NCBI GenBank assembly: GCA_003988855.1 | Contig: QYAI01000022.1 | Span: 62,001 to 126,000 of the forward strand | Length of the DNA stretch: 64,000 nucleotides | Direction: 5' to 3' | DNA from: Arachnopeziza araneosa | Lineage: Eukaryota > Ascomycota > Leotiomycetes > Helotiales > Arachnopezizaceae | Shown here: piece by piece, positions 1 through 11,117 of the stretch | Layout of the letters: each line of letters starts with the position of its first letter | How positions within the stretch are numbered: position 1 is the first letter of the stretch | Position numbers and translations under genes: made by a program | Notes under the pieces: model-generated | The model's database searches: none | Seen by the model: only the letters and a program-made list of their open reading frames with translations | What the model was told of the DNA's origin: nothing

Positions 1-802
1 AGATCGGTCCCACACTTAATCCCCGAACATTTTCGTAATTTTCCACCATTATGATAGCTCGAAGCCCTTGGTAAAGGACGAACCAGTTGACAATTATGAG
101 ATCACCAGGTACCAGAGTGTAATCCTGAGAGCAGAGCACAACAACGAGCAGAGACATGACAACTGCAGCCTCATATTCTTTACTCCCTCCTTTGAGTCGA
201 GGGATTGCTTGGCGATAGCTTGTCAATGCTTTACCGCGATAGACGTCAGTCTGTCTTCGAGCCTCTTCTGACGGATTGAGCCGTTGGTTATGCATAGATG
301 CAATTCCGAGCAGCCCGTTCATTAAAAAGTCATGCTCAAAAGCGAGTTTGGGTATGGCAGTTTGCAAAGCAATTCCAGCTTCAGCATTGCCAATAGCGAC
401 AGAATTCCATGTCACGGTTGACCATTGATGCATCATACGGAGATCAGTTGGGGTCATGATTCCATTAGATGTAACGACAGGGGGCGAAGGAGATCTGATG
501 AGTTCCACAGAGGAAGATCTTTCGTTAAGCTCTTCATCACTCTGGGGGCTGTTGGATCTCGAGAATGGAGGGATGAGTTGGTGTAATCCTTCTTCCGATC
601 TCACAGAACGAGGGTTGTACATGCATGGCAAGTCCCGTCTCTCACAAAATCCGCACTTTGGTAGGGTCTCATCACACTATTCAACATGAGTAGATTTCCA
701 TTGAACAGAGATTGAAAAGACCTTGATTTTCCTCGTTTTGCACGTCTTACACCCTCCTCTCGACTTCTTGTGGGGTCTTTTGGGAATGAAGGTAGATGTC
801 AT
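1..802 (-). CDS. Zn2Cys6 fungal transcription factor, partial at left edge
   Basis: 5'-complete regulator whose 3' end lies outside the window. The ATG is at 802. Exon 1 (802-722) encodes the first half of a Zn2Cys6 cluster (GCKTCKTRKIK). A 45-bp intron (721-677) separates it from exon 2, which opens with the second half (CDETLPKCGFCERRDLPC). The reading frame then stays open to base 1. After a Ser/Pro/Glu linker comes the start of the fungal-specific C-terminal domain seen in Upc2-like factors (DLRMMHQWST, then PKLAFEHDFLMNGLLGIASM, then VNWFVLYQGLRAI). Such proteins are nuclear DNA-binding regulators; the target genes cannot be told from sequence. It is divergent from ORC5 with about 430 bp between starts. 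The 5' splice site GTCTTT is weak, so the exact junction is less sure than the family. Confidence 0.82.
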
Positions 803-1230
803 TCCGTTCTTTTATAGTTTCTTTGGTCTCAAATTCTCAACTTTTTATTCTCAACTGATGGCTGTCGTTTGTGAGATATTTGAGTTGGATTCGGAATAGG
901 ACGCCAAATTGAGCGACGTGGTGTTGCCCGATGCACTATCAAGGCTTTCGAAGGATAATAGTTTCTCTGAGCTATGTGACGCTTGATGATGCTAACCAAC
1001 TCACAAAAGCACCATGGCCATATTCGAGAAAGACTACAAGTAGATAGCTGATGACAATTGTCGGGTCAGGGAGAGACAATCGCTCTTTGATACGAATACC
1101 TTGTATATTATGTATGAATGCCTTAGATCCTGAGAATTCAGGCTGCACACTTTGAATCCGATCGCTTAAACGCGTCTCCCAAATTCCAGCGCGACTACAC
1201 TTCTCAAAGACCACAGGGAATTTGGTGGCC
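803..1230. promoter_or_regulatory. Shared divergent promoter region
   Basis: Non-coding stretch between the Zn2Cys6 gene start (802, minus) and the ORC5 start (1231, plus). It must hold both promoters. I see no clear operator or TATA element. Small ORFs here have no recognisable content. Confidence 0.5.
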
Positions 1231-2801
1231 ATGGCTTCAATATTTTCTCTGCCCAATGAATTGTTATTATCTACTATCATATCGCACTTTCCATGTCGAG
1301 ATCAACAAATCCGGTCTTTAGCAACCCTCCTTTCTGTCAGTTATTTCAAAATCAGAATTTAAATAGTAGCTCTCTGCTAATTCCGAGACCAGATACGAGG
1401 CGCACCAAGTCGAAATGTTGTGCTCTACGGTCTCGAAGCAACTGGAAAGAGTGCGGTGACGAAAGCTCTTCTTGATCAACTGGCCTCCGAGGACAGTAAT
1501 GCCGTCAATGGTCATGCAAACACCCCCCACGACATAGTTCGATACGCCATGGTGAAGAGCGCAGAGTGCATCACGGGACGACATCTGCTCGAGCAGACAC
1601 TTGCTTCTGTTGCCAAAGCCTTGCAATATAAGGGAAACCTAAGCCGTTGCGAGAGCTTGTCACAATTGGTTGTTGAAGCTGGAAAGCTGCTTGAAGAATG
1701 GTTTTCAGATGGGAATGGGAAGAGAAGATTTGTCTTGGTCTTTGATGGCATCGATAAGCAGCGAGATCCGCCATCAACTTTATTACCTGCTCTTGCTCGT
1801 TTAGGAGAGATTGTAAGTAGGCCGTAAATAGCAATCTACATTTAATCTTACTGACAAACTTTTAGATACCCAATCTTACTATAATCTTCATTGTAACCTC
1901 ACCGCGACCTAACTTCCTCCATATCCCAGGCGTACCGCATATATCATTTCCTGCATACGCGAAACCGGAACTCATTGAAATAATATCCCGTACTGATCCC
2001 CAACCACCCCTCCCTTCAGGCAATGAAGATACCAAGCAAACCTGGTCTCGCTTCACAACTGCTGTCCATGACTCCCTTTCGAAACATGCAGGCCGAGACA
2101 TACTGTCTTTCCGCTCGGTCTGCGTGCGTCTGTGGCCTCAATTCATAAAACCCATTCTTGACGGCCAACTCAACCCAACGCCATTTTCTAAGCTCATGGT
2201 AGCCAATCGTTCCCTCTTCCAGAACGACTCCGCACTAGTACATGACATCGTCTCCTCAACCGAGAAGCTATCCCTGCAGTCAGCCTCCCTACCCCAGCAA
2301 AAATACAACAACGTGGCTTCCCTTCTCCCAACCCACTCCCGCCTCCTCCTGGTCGCCGCATACCTCTCCTCCTTCAACCCGCCTAAGACTGACATGACCT
2401 ACTTCCTGAAATCCGCGACCTCTAAGCGTCGTAAGAAAGGCGGTGGGACAGCGCTTTCTCGTCCAGGCGTTAGCAAGAACCGCAAGATTTCACGCAAGTT
2501 GCTAGGAGCGCAAGCGTTCGTTCTAGAGCGCATGCTAGCCATTTTCCATGCTATAAGAGAAGATAGCGATGTTGGGAAGAAGAGCAGAGGAAGGAGAAAG
2601 AGAGATGTGAATGGGAGTGCAGATATACAGATGGCGATTGCAACTCTGGTGAGTCTGCGTTTGGTTTTAAGGATGGGAGCGGCGAATGCAGCGGATGTGT
2701 TGGATGCTGGGGTAAAATATAGAGTTGCTGTTGGGTGGGAGGTAATAAGAGGAGTGGCGAGGAGTGTGGGATTAGAGGTTGAAGATTATTTGGCTGAATA
2801 G
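1231..2801 (+). CDS. ORC5: Origin recognition complex subunit 5 (486 aa)
   Basis: ORC subunit 5, an AAA+ ATPase-like component of the six-subunit complex that marks replication origins in the nucleus. Exons are 1231-1335, 1393-1812 and 1866-2801; introns are 57 and 53 bp with GT..AG ends and CTAAT/CTGAC branch sites. Start choice: the ATG at 1231 gives the conserved N-terminus MASIFSLPNELLL and then FPCRDQQIRSLATLLS. Walker A is GLEATGKSA (about residues 44-52) and a Walker B-like FVLVFDGID follows. The C-terminal half contains the Orc5 winged-helix region (LPTHSRLLLVAAYLSSFNPP, then a basic Lys/Arg-rich stretch). Length fits the family. The three exons join in frame (1,461 nt including stop). 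Confident on family similarity to fungal Orc5. Confidence 0.93.
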
Positions 2802-3878
2802 GAATGGAAAGGTTAGGATTCGTCCCTAAATCCATTCCTACAGGCTTCTCATTGTGCTCGGTAGATTGAGACAGCAGATTCCAGATGAGTCATCAATCAA
2901 AAACTGCTTTAAATTATGTAGCCACTTGCACCTAATACAAATCAACTACAGAGCTGGACACTCGCTTTTCTTAAATAAGCTGGATCACTAATATAAAATT
3001 CTAGAGACCAGACCCAATCCAAAAGAAAACTCCCAGCCTAAAATAAGCCACTGATCATGACGTCGCTAGGATATCACATCTAATCACACAGCAAAGCATC
3101 AACCTACCTTGTATCCGAGTGACCAATTTTTGTTAATCATCTCGAAGATATTTATTCTCCTCACATAAAAACAGCACATCCAGCCAGGTAACCCAGAAGC
3201 GACTACATCGCAGTTCAATCAACCAAGATGCCGATTTCAGGCTATTAATTTTGTTTTTTTTTTTTTTACATCTTTACGCGAGATTGTTGTTTTGACAAAA
3301 CTAGCTCGAGCAGTACCGCGTTGCGTCCCCACGAGATCATTCCACGCTACGATGATACAATGACTGTTTATCCAGTTGTCTGATAGTAAGAGTAGATTGA
3401 AAATAAAGTTTGGAGGTTTGCAAGGTGAGGAGAACTCTCGTGTTTAGCTCATCTTTTAATTCCTACAGTAAATTGTGGACGCCATGTCGAATAATTGCAG
3501 AGCGGCGGAAACTTCCTCGATCAAAGATAGTGCATTACCTTGGATGGAACACGACTTTCTTGGAAAGCGCAAAGCTTCGACATATCAAGTAAGGTTTTAT
3601 TTAACCTCTACTTCAAAACCTAGACTTCACTTCTACATCTAATCATATTTCACGGTGTAAGGGTTGGTAAAAGTAGTCATTCTGCTAAGCACTTCAATGG
3701 GTATCATATTTGTCTAATTCACTAGAGTGAATAAGTAGCAATCTACCCCCCTCCCGTATTTTTTTGGCTCTAGCAATGCTTATGCGCTAAAGCTTTTAAC
3801 AAAATTCCAAAGTGATTGCTCGCCACATAATTCACCGCCCATTTTTCATTCTGCCAGCCTACCATCTCAATCACTTAT
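2802..3878. other. Intergenic, convergent 3' ends of ORC5 and chromodomain gene
   Basis: About 1.1 kb between two converging genes. It contains a T13 tract near 3250 and AT-rich sequence. I see no coding potential beyond a 60-codon frame at 3410-3592 with no recognisable content. Confidence 0.5.
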
Positions 3879-6800
3879 TTACGGCTTCGGTGCACCCAGA
3901 GCTACCGCGGCTGTATCAAGATCGGTAACAAGAATATGCTCCCAACCGTCACCTTTCTCTTGGAGTTGTTTATACCAGGAAACCGTTGAATCGAAGTAGA
4001 ACATTCTCCAAGATATCTCTTCGGTCTCCTGCAACGTATGAATTTGGCGCCTAGAGTCACTAGTATCACTCATGGATATGGGTGAGTCGATCATAGGACT
4101 TTGGATAGTACTGGTACTTGCGCTTCGACTATTGCTGATAGAATTGGTTCTGTTACTAGGATGCCGGTAAAGTTCTTTGTCTTCTTTCGGCTCGTATCCA
4201 GGTTTGATATGCAATTCTTTGCGAGTCGTGCTATCCCTACGCATAGATAATGGTACTGCTTGTTGCTCATTCTGCTTGGTGAATGTACCTGAATGTGACA
4301 CATTTGTAGTGTCCGGATCAAATCCCATCGTGACGCTCTCGGTAGGGGAAATCTCGTTACCCAAACGGTCAAGGAAATCATTCGCATCGTCTGCTGCATT
4401 TGCTATCCTGGGCTTTATTGTTAGGGGCTTTTGAGGACTATATTTTGCGGCAATGCTAAGAGCTTTCTCTAGACCAGTCTGTAGTGTAGGAGCTTGAGGC
4501 GATATCGCTGTATCTTGCTTTTTTGGAATCGAGAAAGACTTCTTCTTCTTTACCTCGTTCAGTTTCCGAAGATGGGTCCGATCGGTCTTCTCTCTAGTGC
4601 CGACAACAATAAACTTCCTGAAGGTGTCTAGATTAAGCATGGCCCAACCGGCAAACCAAGTGACGAGAGATTGTTCATTGTCAGACTCGATAGTCGAAGG
4701 AGCATAGACAATAGGATTGTCCGGATCATCCGCGAGGCTGGAATTGAAGCCGGTCTCAAATCCTAATTGTTTAGGGTCTAAAAGTTCCGTTTTTAATTTT
4801 CCTAATGCCTCTACAAGCTTTGAATTCAATTTGTATCTAATATCGAGCGTCTTATAGCTTAAGCCTCTTTGTTCTAGGTGAGACTCTAGAGCAGGATCAT
4901 TTCGATTGCTTGCTTCCCACTCTGCTTTCTCTTTTGCCTTAGCATTGGCAATATTTAGAGTGTAGGTGATAATGTCGCAGCAAACGACAACTCTCCATGG
5001 AGATGCAGAGTTCTCAAACTTAGATTTTGAAACATCGAATAAAAACCAGTCTAGCAATTTAAAGGTGTACTCAGGCTCCGCGACTAGTAGACTAGGTGTC
5101 AAAAGAAAGGCACAGCCATGCGGGAAGAGTCGGGTAGCAGAGAGTTGACCAGTCATCGATGTAGGATCTAAAGATCTAGTGGGAGATGGAAATACCGAAT
5201 ATGGCGAGGTTCGTTCGGAAATACGCCAGAAAACACAGTTCAAAGACGATTTGCCCGGTTTGTCTTGACTGAACAACCGATCTTGAAGAAATGAGAGTGA
5301 CAGAGATGGAACCTGGTGCAGATCTGCAACAACAGACTCATGTACTAAAACGCTACCGAAGTTCCGGCATTTAGTAAAAGAATCCCATGACCCTTCAGTT
5401 GAGCTGCAATAAATAATTGATTTTGGTTCGCAAGAACGAATCCATGAGGCCAGGAAGTCTGCAATTTTATTGGCCCAGTTTGGAAACATCAAGTAGAACT
5501 TATAAGTAAGCTTGACCTTCAGTCTCGGGTCTAGAGGAAATAGTTGCTCGAAGTCGAGGCCGTGAATCCAGTTCACGAGAAATTTCCGGTAGCTTGCCCC
5601 TGATTGTACTCTAGAACTCTGTATAGTAGATAGTTGAGGTATACCTGGGCTGAAGATAAAATAACGCAGGCGAACATCAGCTGCGTAATCAAATAAACCA
5701 TCTAAGAATTTCCATTCCTCTTTTCTAGCTGGGTACAAAAGGATGGAATATGATCCAAAGACACCCAAAAGACCACTAGAATAGTTAGAAAGTTCATCAG
5801 CAATTCGTCTCAATTTAATTGTGTCCTTTTCATCTACGGCACTCAAATTGCCCTGCTCAAGTTCAGCAGCGAGCATAGCTCGCCGTTGGTGTTCGAAATC
5901 TTGAGATAGAGAAAGTCTGTCGAAGACGATCTTGTTTATTGAAAGAAATGCTGCTTCTAATGAACTGTTTTTCGATGGAGTCATTTTGTTAAAATTAAGA
6001 TCGACAGAACTCGCATTTCCAGAGCCGAAGAATGTCTCTTTGGAGATGGTGCTTATAATCCTCGTGATCTTATCGCTTTCGAAGTTTCCAGAATTTACAT
6101 CCAGGTTTGGTGAACCAACCAACGAACTCTTTGAAAATCCCCGTGGTGCTTCAGAAAATGGAATGTTAGAAAGTCCTATTTGTGCTTCAGACGAGGTGCC
6201 TTTTGACGGTCCAAGTGGTGTTTCAGAACATGAACTTGACTTTTTACCATTAGGATGTTCAAAGCGACAATCTTTGGCAGAGAAATGACAAATTCCACGT
6301 TGCCACCAGGTACAGATTAAATTCTTATCTCTCCGAATTTGAGCTTGCTCCGCTGGCGAAGGGGCAATCGGGAGATTCATATCGTCTGAATGGTAGTATC
6401 TACAAGAATCTCCTCTAGTACAGCGACTAGTCTCAGACCAGAAATGGCATATCGCCCGCGAGGGGTCGTTGGGGTCCCATTCTGGCCGTGTAGATGTAGC
6501 CGATGGGGACGCGGTAGATGTTTGCAATGTTGGCCACGATTGTAGGCTTTGACTAAACTCCCTTTCCTGAGCTCTGATCGATTCAGTAGATGACTCCTGG
6601 AACTCCTTTTTCTGAGGAATACTGCCTATAGTAGATCTGGCGGACGTGTCTTCGAGTATCGGATCTTTGGCACGCCAAGTTGGGATAATAGATTGAGGTG
6701 ACTCTGTTATATTCTCATCTATAAAGTGTAACGTCTCTTGTGATTGAAAGTTAGAGATACCGTTCGTCGATGAAGAACTCTGCTTTCCTTGCGGTTCGGG

Positions 6801-8504
6801 CGCAACGGGAATTCCTGTCCTATATTCGTGAAGGTAGGTACATGAAGCACCTCTACTACATGGTGAGTAGCGACCTTGCCTATCTTGTTCATGTCTATCC
6901 CAATAAAAGCAAGTGTGTGGACCCAAATACTGATAGGATTGGGCCGTCAAAATGGAAGGCAAAATTGGTCTTGAGGTAGATATCGAATCCTCATGAGGAG
7001 GATAAACTCTAAAAGCAGGATCTTCTGCGACAGGGGCACCCGATCTGTACTCATGAAGAAATTTGCATGTATACCCATTCTGACATGGTTGGGCACTATC
7101 TGGCTTCCGCTGGTGTTGATCCCAGAAGAAGCACACAGGTCGACCATAATATCTTGGCGGGCTACCTGAAAGAAGTGGCGTGGCGTGATCAGGCTCAAGT
7201 AACTCTTTCATATCAATATCTTTACTATGTTGCGCAATAGGCTCTTCTGCAGGCAAGGTGTTACTCGAGGATCGCCGCAGGGTGCCAGGGGTGATCGGTT
7301 GCATTGATAGAGGATATGCAGGATCATACAAGCCACCTACGACCTCTAAATTTGGTTCTTGCTCAGCTATAGCCCTTCCTTGAACTTCTGCTTTGTATAT
7401 GAGGCGCATATTCGCATATACTTTCGACTTTTTTGCTTTAATAGAATTCTCTAGGAGTGTTCCGTGCCGCTTTCTTGCGGGTAGACCGTGTACCTGAAAA
7501 ACATTCTTTGGAACAATCGGCGAGAATGGCTCTACACCGTCAGCGGAATCAGGTTCTTTAGTTGTCATAGAAGGAGGCTGAGGAGCATGAAATGAGACAG
7601 CTCGTTGTCGTTCAACCCGTGGGACATCCGAGGTCTCACTGGAAACTGATTCATCTTGAAGCTTTGTAGAGTCAATAGCTTGTCGTTCCTGGGAAAGAGG
7701 TTCTTCATCTGAAGTAGAGAAAAGCCTTGAATCAGGATCGTCGGGGACAAGGTTTTGTCGAGCCTCAGCTAGAGGCACTTCTGGAGAAGACAAGACTGAA
7801 GGACCAAGTTCACTTGGCATATCTTCGCTTAAGATTTTCTTTCTTTGCCGACTAGAAGACGGTAGTACATCATCATTTGCTGGATCGTCAACTTCGGTCT
7901 GGACAATCTTCCTACGTCGAACTGAAAAGGTTTGTACGTCTTCATCGGAGTTCTCTTGTCTTGAAGCCCGTGGAATTGGTTGAGCTATGGATTTCTTCAG
8001 CAGACGCTTAGATACCCTCTTGGTTCTCATTGACTTTGGTTGAATGCCCTCATCGTCGTCAACATAGTTCTCTTCTATAGCTTCGTCACTAGATTCACTC
8101 TCTTCGACCTTGGGCTTGACTGGTCGTTTGTTACGATTCTGAAGCTTTCGTTTTTTCTTTTTGCGTCTTTTGTGGCGGTCCTCCTTCTGTAGCCTTAAAT
8201 CCTCTTGGCGGGCTTCCCAGCCATCAAGGTCAAATTTTTGCTTAGTACCCGCATTTTGCTGACGCTTTGTCTGAGCCCAGTCCGCTAAGGTAGAGCCTTC
8301 GATGTTGCTAGGAGGCTCCCATGATGCACGGTCTAGAGGATACCCTTCCCATTCCACGAGATAGCTTGTCCTATTGTTTTTTTGTCTCTCGCCCAAGATT
8401 TGCACAACAGGAAAGGATTCGTTTGCACCATGAACCGAAGGGACAGTTGATGTGATAGAGATTGAGTCATCATCAGAATTATCTGGTGAGGCGGTTTTAT
8501 CCAT
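3879..8504 (-). CDS. Chromodomain and CCCH zinc-finger protein (1,541 aa)
   Basis: Single-exon gene. The first ATG is at 8504; the frame is open slightly further upstream, where a CTTAG at about 8521 could be an acceptor of a 5' intron. Residues about 30-85 form a chromodomain (VVQILGERQKNNRTSYLVEW, then GYPLDRASWEP), the aromatic-cage module that binds methylated histone tails. A long basic/acidic disordered region follows. Four CCCH-type zinc-finger units then lie at about 455-485, 531-560, 685-708 and 729-755; the first two share the pattern CFFWDQH/CFYWDRH ending in FLHEY/YLHEY. The C-terminal 700 residues are conserved-looking but I do not recognise the fold. A nuclear heterochromatin or RNA-linked silencing role is inferred from the module pair, loosely recalling Chp1-type proteins; orthology is not shown. 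Confidence 0.85.
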   Translation of the reverse strand: MDKTASPDNSDDDSISITSTVPSVHGANESFPVVQILGERQKNNRTSYLVEWEGYPLDRASWEPPSNIEGSTLADWAQTKRQQNAGTKQKFDLDGWEARQEDLRLQKEDRHKRRKKKKRKLQNRNKRPVKPKVEESESSDEAIEENYVDDDEGIQPKSMRTKRVSKRLLKKSIAQPIPRASRQENSDEDVQTFSVRRRKIVQTEVDDPANDDVLPSSSRQRKKILSEDMPSELGPSVLSSPEVPLAEARQNLVPDDPDSRLFSTSDEEPLSQERQAIDSTKLQDESVSSETSDVPRVERQRAVSFHAPQPPSMTTKEPDSADGVEPFSPIVPKNVFQVHGLPARKRHGTLLENSIKAKKSKVYANMRLIYKAEVQGRAIAEQEPNLEVVGGLYDPAYPLSMQPITPGTLRRSSSNTLPAEEPIAQHSKDIDMKELLEPDHATPLLSGSPPRYYGRPVCFFWDQHQRKPDSAQPCQNGYTCKFLHEYRSGAPVAEDPAFRVYPPHEDSISTSRPILPSILTAQSYQYLGPHTCFYWDRHEQDRQGRYSPCSRGASCTYLHEYRTGIPVAPEPQGKQSSSSTNGISNFQSQETLHFIDENITESPQSIIPTWRAKDPILEDTSARSTIGSIPQKKEFQESSTESIRAQEREFSQSLQSWPTLQTSTASPSATSTRPEWDPNDPSRAICHFWSETSRCTRGDSCRYYHSDDMNLPIAPSPAEQAQIRRDKNLICTWWQRGICHFSAKDCRFEHPNGKKSSSCSETPLGPSKGTSSEAQIGLSNIPFSEAPRGFSKSSLVGSPNLDVNSGNFESDKITRIISTISKETFFGSGNASSVDLNFNKMTPSKNSSLEAAFLSINKIVFDRLSLSQDFEHQRRAMLAAELEQGNLSAVDEKDTIKLRRIADELSNYSSGLLGVFGSYSILLYPARKEEWKFLDGLFDYAADVRLRYFIFSPGIPQLSTIQSSRVQSGASYRKFLVNWIHGLDFEQLFPLDPRLKVKLTYKFYLMFPNWANKIADFLASWIRSCEPKSIIYCSSTEGSWDSFTKCRNFGSVLVHESVVADLHQVPSLSLSFLQDRLFSQDKPGKSSLNCVFWRISERTSPYSVFPSPTRSLDPTSMTGQLSATRLFPHGCAFLLTPSLLVAEPEYTFKLLDWFLFDVSKSKFENSASPWRVVVCCDIITYTLNIANAKAKEKAEWEASNRNDPALESHLEQRGLSYKTLDIRYKLNSKLVEALGKLKTELLDPKQLGFETGFNSSLADDPDNPIVYAPSTIESDNEQSLVTWFAGWAMLNLDTFRKFIVVGTREKTDRTHLRKLNEVKKKKSFSIPKKQDTAISPQAPTLQTGLEKALSIAAKYSPQKPLTIKPRIANAADDANDFLDRLGNEISPTESVTMGFDPDTTNVSHSGTFTKQNEQQAVPLSMRRDSTTRKELHIKPGYEPKEDKELYRHPSNRTNSISNSRSASTSTIQSPMIDSPISMSDTSDSRRQIHTLQETEEISWRMFYFDSTVSWYKQLQEKGDGWEHILVTDLDTAAVALGAPKP

Positions 8505-9095
8505 TTGGCCGTTGAACCTAAGGATCAAAGGTAAAACAGATATCGTGGTTAGTGATCGCTCTTTGATGCCCTAGGTAGTCTTGTTGGCTCTGGTGCCGGA
8601 CGCCGGATCAGAACCTCGAGGTTGACAGGCAATAGAGCACAACTCAAATGTCTGGGAGCTCGAGCCTTAAAACCCAGCGATACCTTATTTTGAGACTGTG
8701 AGCATGTGCTAAAAGGTGGAGGCATGGAATGTTCCAGGATAGCTTAGTAAGCAGTGTACACGACGTGTTGCACGTATTTGTTGACTGAACGTTTTGATAC
8801 AATGCAGCGCTCCACAACGTTTGAAACCCTTTAAGAATCTTGCAAGTGAAGGAGACAGTAAATCCTGAAGGAAAGGAGGCTATCTCAATGATATCGAGAT
8901 GTTGCTGTTTTATTGTTGTTTGGTACGAAGAAGTAACAAAGCTTTTGTTTAGGGGCGGTCCAGGATCCATGTTAATTTACAGACCGCGCTAATGAATAAG
9001 GTGTGTTCGCCAAAGACAGCCGCCGCAGTTGCGACAACTATTAATCTTCCACTCCCAGAAGTCCTACCTTGAACCTTTAACATCAACGATCAACC
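8505..9095. promoter_or_regulatory. Divergent promoter of chromodomain gene and Rab11 gene
   Basis: About 590 bp between the two start codons. A 108-codon minus-strand frame (8644-8970) lies here but has no recognisable domain and no splice link to the chromodomain frame that I can support. Confidence 0.45.
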
Positions 9096-9959
9096 ATGGC
9101 GAATGACGAATACGACGTAAGTTCTACGGCCACTGTTATTTCAAATCACTCTTGCTGACTTCCCAAATTTGTAGTTCCTTTTCAAGGGTGAGATTGAACC
9201 CCACCGCTTGTCGCCTGCTCCCTGGCTACCCAAGCTTGCTAACAATCCTCTTCATAGTTGTACTGATCGGAGACTCCGGTGTCGGTAAATCCAACCTCTT
9301 GAGTCGTTTCACTCGCAATGAATTCAACCTGGATTCAAAGTCTACCATCGGTGTAGAGTTTGCAACCCGCTCCATCCAAGTAGACGCAAAGACTATCAAA
9401 GCACAAATCTGGGATACTGCTGGTCAAGAGAGATATCGAGCTATCACATCGGCATATTATCGAGGAGCAGTGGGAGCTCTGCTAGTCTATGATATCAGCA
9501 AGCACCAAACCTACGAGAATGTCACAAGATGGTTGAAGGAACTGCGGGATCACGCTGATTCGAACATTGTCATTATGTTGGTGGGAAACAAGAGTGATTT
9601 GAGACACCTAAGGGCTGTGCCTACAGAGGAAGCGAAGCAGTTCGCAAGTGAGAAAGATTGCAATGATGCAGGTCCATTTGATGCTGATCAGACACAGGCG
9701 ATAACAACCTTTCATTTATTGAAACCTCAGCTCTTGATGCGAGCAATGTTGAGTTGGCCTTCCAAAATATCCTCACAGGTATTGCCAATCATATTCAATT
9801 CTTCAGCAGGCACTAACTCTTGCAGAAATCTATCGGATCGTCTCCCAGAAAGCTCTCGATAATGGCGACTCCGCACAAGCCAGCATCGGCGCCGGAACCA
9901 ACATCTCACTTACCAAACCCACAGACGAAGGCGCATCTAAAGGTGGCAAATGTTGCTAA
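9096..9959 (+). CDS. RAB11: Rab11/Ypt3-type small GTPase (212 aa)
   Basis: Rab GTPase of the Rab11/Ypt31 group, which controls late-Golgi and recycling-endosome vesicle traffic. Five exons: 9096-9116, 9175-9187 (only 13 nt), 9258-9647, 9698-9778 and 9826-9959; introns are 58, 70, 50 and 47 bp. Spliced length is 639 nt. G-boxes are all visible: GDSGVGKS (P-loop), STIGVEF (switch I), WDTAGQER (switch II), GNKSD and ETSA. Exon 4 restores ETSALDASNVE, which confirms the intron at 9648-9697. The protein ends GGKCC, a di-cysteine geranylgeranylation signal. The start MANDEYD and FLFKVVLIG are typical of Rab11. An unspliced frame at 9152-9862 is an artefact of reading through introns. Confidence 0.95.
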
Positions 9960-11117
9960 AGGCCCGCTTTTCCATTTCTTTGTGCGGCTGTGAGGACATA
10001 TGCTGGTTGGTTGATACAAAGGGAGGCGTCTGTAACATGTCACAATGGGAAGGCTTGGTCGTCGCAATGGAGAGTTCTAGGGCGATTGGACACAAATCAG
10101 TTCAGCTCAGTGCTCTAGATTTCTAATGAGGGTTGCTAGCATGGGTTGACTTTAGTCGTTTTTCATGCGGTCTTGTTGGCAGTGTTCATTCATGGTCTGA
10201 TTTTGTCATGCCTGAATGATCACAATGCCTTAGTCAATGGATTTGATAACTAATTACCAAAGTGCTGTTCCTCCGCATGTCTTTGCTTTACGACATGTTG
10301 TGCTGTCCTGGCCAATTAACCCAATAATTCGCTGCCTGAATCCAGGCTTCAAGATTTCGATGGCGCTACCAGGTGATACGGATCCCATCGGGGCTATCTA
10401 TTCTCATTGACACGGTTCTTTGACGGAACAATGCCCTGCCATGTTTCGGTTGCCTACGCTTTTGTGGCTCACGTCATTATTTGTGTTGCCTTCTAGCTGC
10501 GCAGCATCTCGACCGAAATCCTTCCCTGACTCGATCACTTAAGTAAAAGAAATAGCACTTTCGGAAATACAACCTGCCGTGGTATGACGTGCAGTAATAC
10601 TGATGCTGGAAGCGATCGCAGGGTGTGCTTTGTATGTGGGGGTTTCAAAGAAGTTACATGCTTGAGAGCTTCTGGGATTATTGTTGAATTCGTAGATTTC
10701 GGCTGCGGAGCAAGCAATAAATATCGATGCTCTAGATGAACCTCGTATTAAGAGCTGGTTCGTAAACTCCAGAGTCTAGGAATAGGAGGGGTCAGCGGCG
10801 GTTAGGGCTCGAGGCTACTGATTTCGCGAATGTGATGATCTCGAGAATGGCTTTCGACATGAATCTGCTGCAATTTCTTGATTGGATATAGAGCACTATG
10901 AAAGTATATGCTAGGACGATATTCACAGGCAATGAGAAAATGGGGGAGGGTCTCTGCTGATTACGAGGCTGAGAGGAAGATGGCTAAATGGAACCTTACT
11001 AAATACAGACTAGCTCAACTTAAACCGCGATAAGATTGCCGCGATACCAAAAAAAAAGTTGCTGAGCTCGAGAAGAGAAGCTTTTTGCATAGGTTGTTAC
11101 ACTGTTCACATAACGCA
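9960..11117. other. Intergenic, 3' region of Rab11 and promoter of BRX1
   Basis: About 1.15 kb without a recognisable gene or RNA. Short frames here show no conserved motif. Confidence 0.45.

Noticed and set aside
8644..8970. 108-codon minus frame as first exon of the chromodomain gene
   Set aside because: No donor site that I can join in frame to the AG at about 8521, and the peptide has no conserved features.
11085..11117. Upstream in-frame extension of BRX1 from a TTG
   Set aside because: The ATG at 11118 gives the family-typical start; the upstream codons lack conservation-like features.
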